From Gillisia sp. UBA3175 (lineage in GTDB: Bacteria; Bacteroidota; Bacteroidia; Flavobacteriales; Flavobacteriaceae), in NCBI GenBank assembly GCA_002364325.1, contig DEXV01000003.1:907229-971228 (forward strand): a stretch of 64,000 bases of DNA. The letters are read 5' to 3'. The position numbers were made by a program, and so were the translations under genes. Positions 34,669-42,330 of this stretch are shown piece after piece. The notes under the pieces were generated by a model. The model ran no database searches. It was not told the origin of the DNA and saw only the letters and a list, made by a program, of their open reading frames with translations. Numbering within the stretch: the stretch's first letter is position 1; each line of letters opens with the position of its first letter.

Positions 34669-35037
34669 ATGAAAGAAAAGATAAAAATATTGGTGGTGGA
34701 TGATGATACTACGATAGGAGAAATGCTAAAGGCTGTTTTAGAGTTTAAAGGTTATGACGTAATTGTATCTGGAAAACCAAATGAAACCGAAGAAAATATT
34801 ATAGCTAATAATATAGATCTGGTATTATTGGATAAATTGATCTCTGGTGTAGACGGAACCGATGTATGCTCAAAAATTAAAAACAATGAGAATACAGCTA
34901 AAGTAAAGGTTATGATGATGACGGCACTTCACACCGCAGGACCTTTGTGTATGGAGGCTGGAGCAGATGCGTTTATGACAAAACCATTTGATATGGAAAT
35001 ATTATTTAAGAATGTGGAAGATGTATTAAAGCAGTAA
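34669..35037 (+). CDS. Stand-alone CheY-like response regulator receiver
   Basis: 122 residues, a single REC domain with no output domain. The acidic pocket (Asp11-13), phosphoacceptor Asp55 in LVLLDKLISG, Thr85 and Lys105 (MTKPF) are all present. It lies 13 bp behind the three-PAS kinase and is presumably its cognate phosphoacceptor, acting by protein-protein contact rather than DNA binding. Confidence 0.93.
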   Translation: MKEKIKILVVDDDTTIGEMLKAVLEFKGYDVIVSGKPNETEENIIANNIDLVLLDKLISGVDGTDVCSKIKNNENTAKVKVMMMTALHTAGPLCMEAGADAFMTKPFDMEILFKNVEDVLKQ

Positions 35038-35116
35038 TTTAATTAATTATATTTTTTAATTTTAATTCGCTTACTATTAATATTGACTTAGATTTTTAAA
35101 TCTGTAGTTAAAAAAT

Positions 35117-35124
35117 TACATTTG
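35117..35124 (+). promoter_or_regulatory. Candidate -7 element for aroC
   Basis: TACATTTG fits TAnnTTTG, 13 bp before the aroC ATG. No TTG lies 17-23 bp upstream, so the -33 element is missing or diverged. Confidence 0.35.
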
Positions 35125-35137
35125 TAAAAATCGGTCT

Positions 35138-36202
35138 ATGGCAGGAAATACCTTCGGAAAACTTTTTAAGCTTACTACTTTTGGGGAATCCCATGGAATT
35201 GCAATTGGTGGAATCATCGATGGGTGTCCTGCAGGAATAAAATTGGATTTCAATAAAATTCAGGAAGATCTTGATAAGAGAAAACCGGGACAATCGGCAA
35301 TTGTTACTCAACGCAAAGAATCAGACCAAGTAGAATTCTTGTCTGGGATATTCGAAGGAGTAACTACGGGAACACCCATTGGGTTTACCATTAACAACAC
35401 CAATCAAAAATCACAAGATTACTCTCATATAAAAGACACTTTTAGACCTTCTCACGCAGATTATACGTATTCAGAAAAGTACGGCGTTAGAGATTATAGA
35501 GGAGGAGGTAGATCTTCTGCTAGGGAAACCGCCTGTCGAGTTGTGGGTGGAGCTATTGCTAAACAACTCATCGCAGGTTTAGAAATAGTAGCATTTACTT
35601 CCTCTGTTGGGCATATTCATTTAGAAAAAGAAACCAACGAGTTGGATCTATCATTAATAGAATCTAATCCAGTTAGGTGTCCGGATCCGGAAACTGCTGA
35701 AAAGATGGAAAAGTATATTCGTGAGATCAGATCTCAGGGTGATACTGTAGGCGGAATAGTTAAGTGTGTTATAAAAAATGTTCCTAAGGGAATTGGAGAA
35801 CCCGTTTTCGATAAATTACATGCAGTCCTTGGTCAGGCAATGTTATCAATTAATGCTGTGAAAGGCTTTGAATTTGGTAGCGGATTTGAAGGTACCGAGC
35901 TTAAAGGGAGTGAACATAACGACCTTTTTAATCCAGATGGTTCTACTAAAACAAATTTAAGTGGTGGTATTCAGGGAGGTATCTCCAATGGGATGGATAT
36001 CTATTTTAGAGTGGCCTTTAAACCGGTTGCTACTATTATGCAAAAACAAGAAACCATAAATTCTAAAGGAGAAACTATAGAAATGCAAGGTAAAGGAAGA
36101 CATGATCCTTGTGTGGTACCTAGAGCTATTCCTATTGTAGAGGCTATGGCAGCACTTGTTATTGCCGACTTTTTTTTACAAAATAAAATATCTAAAATAT
36201 AA
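35138..36202 (+). CDS. aroC: Chorismate synthase
   Basis: 354 residues, full length. The signatures [35 protein letters not shown] and the C-terminal [18 protein letters not shown] are intact. It converts 5-enolpyruvylshikimate 3-phosphate to chorismate using reduced FMN, the last step of the shikimate pathway. It is 11 bp upstream of a dicarboxylate symporter, probably co-transcribed. Confidence 0.97.
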   Translation: MAGNTFGKLFKLTTFGESHGIAIGGIIDGCPAGIKLDFNKIQEDLDKRKPGQSAIVTQRKESDQVEFLSGIFEGVTTGTPIGFTINNTNQKSQDYSHIKDTFRPSHADYTYSEKYGVRDYRGGGRSSARETACRVVGGAIAKQLIAGLEIVAFTSSVGHIHLEKETNELDLSLIESNPVRCPDPETAEKMEKYIREIRSQGDTVGGIVKCVIKNVPKGIGEPVFDKLHAVLGQAMLSINAVKGFEFGSGFEGTELKGSEHNDLFNPDGSTKTNLSGGIQGGISNGMDIYFRVAFKPVATIMQKQETINSKGETIEMQGKGRHDPCVVPRAIPIVEAMAALVIADFFLQNKISKI

Positions 36203-36213
36203 TTAAACGTACT

Positions 36214-37536
36214 ATGAAGAAATTAGCACTGCATTGGCAAATTTTATTAGGAATGTTACTTGGGGTTTTATTCGCATTAGCGCTAACCAATTTTAGCTGG
36301 GGACCAGGTTTTGTTGAAGACTGGATCAAACCATTTGGTAATATTTTTATTAATTCTTTAAAGCTTATTGCAGTGCCATTGATCTTGGCTTCCTTGATTA
36401 AAGGGATTTCAGATCTAAAAGATATTTCTAAATTATCCCAAATGGGAACTAGAACCATAGTAACCTATATAATTACAACAGTAATAGCAGTTTCTATTGG
36501 ACTTGGACTAGTAAACCTAATTAAACCAGGAAGTGCCATAAGTGAAGAAACAAGGACAGATCTTATATCGAGTTATGAAACTGATGCTTCTGTAAGAATA
36601 GCAGATGCCCAAAGACAAAAAGATGCAGGGCCTTTACAGGCATTAGAAGATATTGTGCCTAGTAACATCTTTGGTGCAGCCAGCGATAATGGAAATATGC
36701 TACAAGTGATCTTCTTTGCTATTTTCTTCGGAATTGGTTTGATTCTTATTCCTGAACCCGTGGGAAAACCTGTAAAAGACTTTTTTGATGGTTTTAATGA
36801 GGTGATTCTTAAAATGATCGATCTTATTATGCTTGCTGCTCCATATGGGGTTTTTGCTTTGTTAGCTGCTTTAGTAGTAGAATCTCCAAGTGCCGATCTC
36901 TTTGCAGCGCTTGCTATGTATGCCTTAACCGTTTTAATTGGACTCGCCCTTATGATTGGTTTCTATATTCTAATTGTTTGGATTTTCACCAAGAATAAAC
37001 CAAGTTTTTTCCTAAATGGAATTGCTCCTGCACAGTTATTGGCATTTTCTACAAGTTCCAGTGCAGCAACCCTACCTGTTACTATGGAAAGAGTAGAAGA
37101 ACATCTTGGGGTTCATAAAGAGGTAACGAGTTTTGTTTTACCAATAGGTGCCACAATAAATATGGATGGTACTAGTCTTTATCAAGCAGTAGCTGCAGTA
37201 TTTATTGCGCAAGCCTTTGGGATGGATCTTAGCATTGGTACACAATTAGGGATTATTGTAACCGCTACCTTAGCATCTATAGGATCTGCAGCGGTTCCAG
37301 GAGCTGGAATGGTCATGTTGGTAATTGTACTTGCTCAGGCAGGAATTCCTGAAGCTGGTTTGGCATTGATTTTTGCTATAGATAGACCTTTGGATATGTG
37401 CAGAACCACGGTTAATGTAACCGGAGATGCTGCCGTTGCGATGTTAGTAGCAAAATCTGTAGATAAACTAGGTCCTCCAAACGTGAAGGATTGGGATGAT
37501 AATTATGTGGAAGCGAAAGAAAAGGAAATGGTCTAA
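36214..37536 (+). CDS. Dicarboxylate/amino acid:cation symporter (DAACS family)
   Basis: 440 residues with about eight transmembrane helices and the two re-entrant-loop signatures of glutamate/aspartate/C4-dicarboxylate carriers: STSSSAATLPVTMERV and GATINMDGTSLYQ, plus PLDMCRTTVNVTGDA. It imports an acidic amino acid or dicarboxylate with Na+ or H+. There is a roughly 50-residue hydrophilic insert after helix 3 (SEETRTDLISSY...RQKDAG). Its stop overlaps the convergent DCC gene by 4 bp. Confidence 0.92.
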   Translation: MKKLALHWQILLGMLLGVLFALALTNFSWGPGFVEDWIKPFGNIFINSLKLIAVPLILASLIKGISDLKDISKLSQMGTRTIVTYIITTVIAVSIGLGLVNLIKPGSAISEETRTDLISSYETDASVRIADAQRQKDAGPLQALEDIVPSNIFGAASDNGNMLQVIFFAIFFGIGLILIPEPVGKPVKDFFDGFNEVILKMIDLIMLAAPYGVFALLAALVVESPSADLFAALAMYALTVLIGLALMIGFYILIVWIFTKNKPSFFLNGIAPAQLLAFSTSSSAATLPVTMERVEEHLGVHKEVTSFVLPIGATINMDGTSLYQAVAAVFIAQAFGMDLSIGTQLGIIVTATLASIGSAAVPGAGMVMLVIVLAQAGIPEAGLALIFAIDRPLDMCRTTVNVTGDAAVAMLVAKSVDKLGPPNVKDWDDNYVEAKEKEMV

Positions 37537-37952
37537 TCTAAAAACTTAGCTTTTAATTCTGGAGTGGGGATCATACAAGAATCTTTTTTGCCAAACCATT
37601 TGTAGCGGTTAGCAGCAATTAGATCATAGACTCCGTCACGAACCGCGTTAGGTAACCATAAAAATACGCTCATTAATGAGTAGCCACCAGAAAGCTCTTT
37701 AGCAATATTTAGGGCTGCAGTAGATTTTTCATAATAAACAACTCCAGGTTCAATTAAGATTATCGAATCTAATTTAGTTGGGTCTATTCCACGTTCTTTA
37801 ACAAGTTGGATTCCAAGATCGCTTTGTAAGGAAGCATATCTAAAAACATCTTTTTTATCATGGGTAATTACAAAATTAATGGCGCCATTGCAGAGATTGC
37901 AAACGCCATCGAATAGGATGATTTTTTTATTTGTAGGTAATAATACTTCCAT
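37533..37952 (-). CDS. DCC-family thiol-disulfide oxidoreductase-like protein (DUF393)
   Basis: 139 residues with the defining N-terminal LFDGVCNLCNGAI (DxxCxxC), RYASLQSD and the later STAALNIAKELSG and RYKWFGKK segments. The DCC family is predicted to have a thioredoxin-like fold; its substrates are unknown. It begins directly after mutS2 ends (zero gap) on the same strand. Confidence 0.88.
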   Translation of the reverse strand: MEVLLPTNKKIILFDGVCNLCNGAINFVITHDKKDVFRYASLQSDLGIQLVKERGIDPTKLDSIILIEPGVVYYEKSTAALNIAKELSGGYSLMSVFLWLPNAVRDGVYDLIAANRYKWFGKKDSCMIPTPELKAKFLD

Positions 37953-40139
37953 TTATTTCTTCTTTGCGGGTTGCACAAGTTCTAATTTAACTAGATCTAC
38001 ATTAGTCGTAAACATACCGTAATTCACAATAGCTTTTCCTTTTTCAATTTTATCTATAGATCCTACAGATCTTCCATCTTCCATACGAACTCTGTCGCCA
38101 ATTTTTAATGCAACCTTAGGTTTGTTAGCTTCTTTTTTCTGCTGGATTGCTTCAGTTTTCTTTTCTTCTTTCTTTCGCTGTCTTATTATTTCAACCTTTA
38201 TTTCAGCTTCTTCTATAACCTTTTTCTCCTTTACCTTTTTAACCTTGATCTCTTTAGGAGTTTCCTTTTTTCGCTTGGAATTCTCGATCTCCACGATTTT
38301 TAAGAATTCCCCAATTAGATCTTTTTTCTTCTTATTGCTGAAATATTTTTCGCTTAGATCATTTATTTTCTGGCCTAGATAGATCAACCGCTGATTACTA
38401 TCATATAACTCCTGATAACTTTCTAGCTTTAGCTGAATTTTAGAATTAGTCTCCTCTAATTTCTCTTTTTGCTGAGACGCTTTTAATTCCTTCGATTTTA
38501 AAGAATCTGTTGTCTTCTGAAGCTTACTTCTTTCTTTCTGAAGATCTGCAATACTTTTATCGAATCTAATTTTTCCGCGTTCTACTTTCTTTTTAGATCG
38601 ATTTATCAAGCTATACGGAATTCCGTTTTTTTGAGCAACCTCGAAAGTAAAGGAACTTCCAGCTTCCCCAAGATGTAATTTGAATAAAGGCTCTAATGTT
38701 CCGGAATCGAACATCATATTGGCATTGCTCATATAAGGCAATTCATTTGCCAACATCTTTAAATTGGTGTAATGTGTAGTAAGAATACCGAAGGATTCCC
38801 GTTCATAGAATACCTCCAAAAAAGTTTCAGCTAAAGCTCCTCCTAATTCAGGGTCACTTCCCGTTCCAAATTCATCTATCAGAAATAAGGTTTTATCATC
38901 GCATTTCTTCAGAAAATAATTCATGTTCTTTAAGCGATAGCTATAGGTGCTTAAATGATTTTCAATAGATTGATTATCGCCAATATCGGTTAAAATTCTG
39001 TTGAATAAACAAACTCGGCTATATTCATGCACTGGAATTAAAATGCCACTTTGCAACATAATCTGTAAAAGTCCAACTGTTTTTAAAGTGATACTTTTAC
39101 CTCCGGCATTTGGCCCAGAGATCACAATAATGCGTTCTTCCTTAGATAACTCAATGTTTTGAGAATACGTCTTTGCTCCAGACTTTAGATTATTTCTATA
39201 AAGTAAAGGATGATAGGCATCTTTTAAATAAAGTTCTCGATCTTTAGTAATCTTAGGTAAGAGTCCGTTTATAAGACGTGCATATTTTGCTTTTGCTGAT
39301 ATAACATCTATATCGCTTAACAATTCCTGATATTCCTTTAAAAGTTCTCTAAATGGCACTAAGAAGGAAGTAAGTTGCTTTAAGATCCTAGTGATCTCTT
39401 CCTTTTCTTCATATTCAAGATTATTTAGATCTCGAGTATGGTTAAGTGTAGCTTCTGGCTGTATATACACAATACTTCCTGTTTTGGAATTACCTAAAAT
39501 TCCACCACGTACTTTTTTTCGATACATAGCTTTAACAGCCAATACACGAATATTATCTACCACACTCTCTCTAATTTCATCCAAATAACCATATTCATTA
39601 TAAGAAGAGAGTGCCGAATTAAAACTTGAATTTATCTTACCTTTTACTAGATTCATCGCGCGGCGAGTAGTAAGTAATAGAGGAGAGGCGTTATCTTTTA
39701 CTTCTCCAAAACGATCTATAACTTCTTCGATCTGTAGAATTATCTCTTTGGAATAAGTGACTTCCTCGGTGGTTTTATATAAACTAGGATATAACTCCTG
39801 AAATTTATTAAAGAATCTAAGTTGATCATTTACAGTTTCTGAAAGACTAGAAATTTTTCTGAATCCACCAATTTCCAATACTGCATTTTCTATCCCTAAC
39901 ATCTTAATCTCTTTATGTACAGCATCAAAACTGTGGTTAGGGATCTTTGCATCCTGCATATAGGAGTTTACATATTCATTGGTTTGGTGCAACCCGAAAA
40001 GAGTTTCGTTATAGCTAGAATATGGAACGATCTCCAACGCCTTATCTATACCCATTTGAGTGGTACACAGCTCACTTATTTGCTTTTTTACCGTGGGGAA
40101 TTCTAAATCTAATAGGCTTTTCGCTGCAATTTTTATCAT
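37953..40139 (-). CDS. mutS2: MutS2-family ATPase lacking the Smr nuclease domain
   Basis: 728 residues. The clamp/lever region is followed by the MutS ATPase core with Walker A SGPNAGGKSITLK, the Walker B-like TLFLIDEFGTGSDPELGGAL and the TTHYTNLK switch. A long Lys/Glu-rich coiled coil covers about residues 510-660, and the C-terminal ~50 residues form a small KOW/SH3-like module (KIGDRVRMEDGRSVGSIDKI). The usual C-terminal Smr endonuclease domain of MutS2 is absent: the protein ends at QPAKKK. MutS2 proteins suppress recombination or rescue collided ribosomes; without Smr this one cannot cleave by that domain. It is divergent from ung and shares an intergenic promoter region with it. Confidence 0.88.
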   Translation of the reverse strand: MIKIAAKSLLDLEFPTVKKQISELCTTQMGIDKALEIVPYSSYNETLFGLHQTNEYVNSYMQDAKIPNHSFDAVHKEIKMLGIENAVLEIGGFRKISSLSETVNDQLRFFNKFQELYPSLYKTTEEVTYSKEIILQIEEVIDRFGEVKDNASPLLLTTRRAMNLVKGKINSSFNSALSSYNEYGYLDEIRESVVDNIRVLAVKAMYRKKVRGGILGNSKTGSIVYIQPEATLNHTRDLNNLEYEEKEEITRILKQLTSFLVPFRELLKEYQELLSDIDVISAKAKYARLINGLLPKITKDRELYLKDAYHPLLYRNNLKSGAKTYSQNIELSKEERIIVISGPNAGGKSITLKTVGLLQIMLQSGILIPVHEYSRVCLFNRILTDIGDNQSIENHLSTYSYRLKNMNYFLKKCDDKTLFLIDEFGTGSDPELGGALAETFLEVFYERESFGILTTHYTNLKMLANELPYMSNANMMFDSGTLEPLFKLHLGEAGSSFTFEVAQKNGIPYSLINRSKKKVERGKIRFDKSIADLQKERSKLQKTTDSLKSKELKASQQKEKLEETNSKIQLKLESYQELYDSNQRLIYLGQKINDLSEKYFSNKKKKDLIGEFLKIVEIENSKRKKETPKEIKVKKVKEKKVIEEAEIKVEIIRQRKKEEKKTEAIQQKKEANKPKVALKIGDRVRMEDGRSVGSIDKIEKGKAIVNYGMFTTNVDLVKLELVQPAKKK

Positions 40140-40152
40140 AGTATTTTTTCCC

Positions 40153-40160
40153 TAATTTTG
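40153..40160 (+). promoter_or_regulatory. -7 element for ung
   Basis: TAATTTTG (TAnnTTTG) lies 26 bp before the ung ATG. It is only 7 bp away from the opposing mutS2 -7 box, so the two promoters must compete or be co-regulated. No convincing -33 TTG is seen. Confidence 0.4.
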
Positions 40161-40167
40161 GGTTTTA

Positions 40168-40197
40168 CAAATTTACTTAAATTATAATGAAGCTCAA
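40168..40197 (-). promoter_or_regulatory. Promoter for mutS2
   Basis: Minus-strand TTG (40197-40195), 19 bp, TAAATTTG (40175-40168): an exact match with ideal spacing, 28 bp upstream of the mutS2 start. The -33 box lies within the first codons of ung. Confidence 0.6.
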
Positions 40198-40855
40198 TAT
40201 TGATTCCAGTTGGAAAACAGAATTAAATGATGAATTTGAAAAACCTTATTTTCAAGAGCTCTTAGAATTTGTCTCCAATGAATATGCCGAAAACATATGT
40301 TATCCCGAAATAGAATCTATTTTTCAGGCTTTTAATAAAGCCACTTTCGATAAGGTTAAGGTTGTAATAATAGGGCAGGACCCGTATCACGGAGAAGGTC
40401 AAGCCAATGGTTTGAGTTTTTCCGTAAATAATGGTATTGCCAATCCTCCATCTTTGAGGAATATTTTTATTGAACTAGGATCGGATCTGGGAAGGCCTTA
40501 TAATAAAGAAAATGGAAATCTAGAGAAGTGGGCAAATCAAGGGATTTTATTGTTGAATGCAGTATTAACTGTTAGGGGTGGGGAAGCAGGATCTCATCAA
40601 AATAAAGGTTGGGAAAAATTTACAGATGCAGTGATTAAAAAACTTTCCGAAGAAAAGGAAAATATTGTTTTTTTACTTTGGGGTGGTTATGCGAAAAAGA
40701 AAGGAAGAAAGATCGATACGGCCAAACATTTGGTCTTAACCAGTGGTCATCCTTCTCCTTTAAGCGCAAATAGAGGCTATTGGTTTGGGAACAACCATTT
40801 TAGTAAGACTAATAAGTATTTGCAGAATAAGGATAAACTTCCAATTAATTGGTAA
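40187..40855 (+). CDS. ung: Uracil-DNA glycosylase (family 1)
   Basis: 222 residues, typical length. The water-activating loop IIGQDPYHGEGQANGLSFSV carries Asp65; the leucine-loop HPSPLSANRG carries His188; LLLNAVLTVRGGEAGSH and WGGYAKKKG are also conserved. It removes uracil from DNA, opening base-excision repair. It is divergent from mutS2 with a 47 bp shared promoter region, and its stop abuts the stop of the convergent barrel protein with no spacer. Confidence 0.97.
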   Translation: MKLNIDSSWKTELNDEFEKPYFQELLEFVSNEYAENICYPEIESIFQAFNKATFDKVKVVIIGQDPYHGEGQANGLSFSVNNGIANPPSLRNIFIELGSDLGRPYNKENGNLEKWANQGILLLNAVLTVRGGEAGSHQNKGWEKFTDAVIKKLSEEKENIVFLLWGGYAKKKGRKIDTAKHLVLTSGHPSPLSANRGYWFGNNHFSKTNKYLQNKDKLPINW

Positions 40856-41443
40856 TTAGAAGCGGAATCCTAAATTTGCATTAAATTGACCAACTACCAC
40901 AGGAGAATCATTACTAAATAAATTCCTACCTATTCCAGTACTTAGGTCTAGGAAAAAGCCTTGTTTGGAAACAAACTTCCCACCTAGTCCAAATCCCAGT
41001 GCAAAGTCTGTATAATCCTTTTCTTCTGTCCTGTAAAAGAAATTATCGTTAACAAAAGATTCTGTAGTAACTTTATATTTACCAGAAGAAATCATCGCTA
41101 ATCCATTTACATAAAATCCCCAAGTAGAGCGATCTCCAAAGAAGTATTTATACTTTCCTGTTAAAGAAAAATCTTTATTAAAAGCATCATCAAGATCTTC
41201 ATTTTCCCGGTCTAAGGCTAAAACAAATGCCTCCAATGCCCAGCTTGAATTGGGAGTTATAATACGCTCATAGGCCACATCTAATGCCCCAAAGGCTACC
41301 AGGTTGAGAGCTCCAATACTTAATTCATTCTTTGCGATATCTCTCTTATAAGTTGTACTGCTATTTTCATTATTTTCTGGAGTTTCTTGGGAAAAACTTA
41401 AAAATGAAACAATGGTAAACAGGGGGAATAAAAATTTCTTCAT
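40856..41443 (-). CDS. Outer-membrane beta-barrel-like protein
   Basis: 195 residues with a signal peptide (KKFLFPLFTIVSFLSFSQ). The rest is made of alternating amphipathic strands (NLVAFGALDVAYERI, FALGFGLGGKFVSKQGFFLDLSTGIG) and ends NANLGFRF with a terminal Phe, as expected for BAM-inserted barrels. It resembles DUF3575-like flavobacterial barrels, but I cannot assign a specific family. It is monocistronic between convergent ung and the solute-binding-like gene. Confidence 0.75.
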   Translation of the reverse strand: MKKFLFPLFTIVSFLSFSQETPENNENSSTTYKRDIAKNELSIGALNLVAFGALDVAYERIITPNSSWALEAFVLALDRENEDLDDAFNKDFSLTGKYKYFFGDRSTWGFYVNGLAMISSGKYKVTTESFVNDNFFYRTEEKDYTDFALGFGLGGKFVSKQGFFLDLSTGIGRNLFSNDSPVVVGQFNANLGFRF

Positions 41444-41478
41444 TAAAATAGTTTGATAATTATTGAATTGTTAACAGA

Positions 41479-42330
41479 CTACAAATTATGAATAATTTTA
41501 TTGCCTGGTAATTTTTCTGAAATTAAATTCAAATTCAATAAATTATTTTGAATATTTTCTATTTCTAAAGCAGTTAATTGCGACTGACTCCATGCAGTTA
41601 TATCCAACCAATCTAAAATGTCTTCCTCTCTTTGTCCATATCTAGATGCTAATACCGAACTAATTTCTGGGGTTTCTTTAAAACTGATGGTTTCAGTATT
41701 TATAACCTTCAGCATTTTTCTAACATCATGATGCGCCGTATCCAAAATATGCTCGGTAGCCGCAATAACAAAACAGGGCCAAGGTGTTGGACAATCTCCA
41801 ACTCTTCTAAAAATTTTTTGGTCTACTAAAGGTTGTGTGGTAAATCGTTCCCACATAAAATATTGAGCTGTATCTTCTTTTAATGCCTTTATAGCTCCAT
41901 CTATATCACCCACTAATTCAAATTCTAATTCCTTGGTATCCCATCCCTGCTTATTTGCATTTATATAAGCCATTAAGTGAGATCCAGATCCCCACCGACT
42001 AATCGCTGCTTTTGTATTTTGCAGGTCAGAGATTGAATTATATTTTAAATTTGCCGCTACATGGATTCCCCAAATCAATGGGGAGTGTACAAAGGTTTGT
42101 ATAATTCTGGAAGGATTTCCATCTGCGATATCTTTTATTATACCTTCTGTAAGAATTATAGCAATATCAATTTCATTATTTCTAAGAGCAGCATTCATTG
42201 CTCCAGTTCCCCCAGGAAATTCTACCCATTCAATCTTAAGATCTTCATATTCAAAATCTCCCGCTTCTATTGCTATATGCCAAGGAAGATTAAAATGCTC
42301 AGGAACTCCTCCAACTCTTAGTGTAGTCAT
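41479..42330 (-). CDS. Cytoplasmic periplasmic-binding-protein-like (NMT1/TauA type)
   Basis: 283 residues with the two-lobe type II solute-binding fold: an opening RVGGVPEHFNLPWHIA, EWVEFPGGTGAMNAAL, NNEIDIAIILTEGIIKDIA, then ISRWGSGSHLMAYI and GAIKALKEDTAQYFMWERF. These resemble the nitrate/sulfonate/thiamine-precursor binding proteins. It has no signal peptide or lipobox and no ABC permease or ATPase beside it, so it is probably a cytosolic ligand sensor or enzyme-like protein. Its ATG overlaps the ppk1 stop by 1 bp (TAATG), indicating translational coupling with polyphosphate kinase. Ligand unknown. Confidence 0.75.
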   Translation of the reverse strand: MTTLRVGGVPEHFNLPWHIAIEAGDFEYEDLKIEWVEFPGGTGAMNAALRNNEIDIAIILTEGIIKDIADGNPSRIIQTFVHSPLIWGIHVAANLKYNSISDLQNTKAAISRWGSGSHLMAYINANKQGWDTKELEFELVGDIDGAIKALKEDTAQYFMWERFTTQPLVDQKIFRRVGDCPTPWPCFVIAATEHILDTAHHDVRKMLKVINTETISFKETPEISSVLASRYGQREEDILDWLDITAWSQSQLTALEIENIQNNLLNLNLISEKLPGNKIIHNL

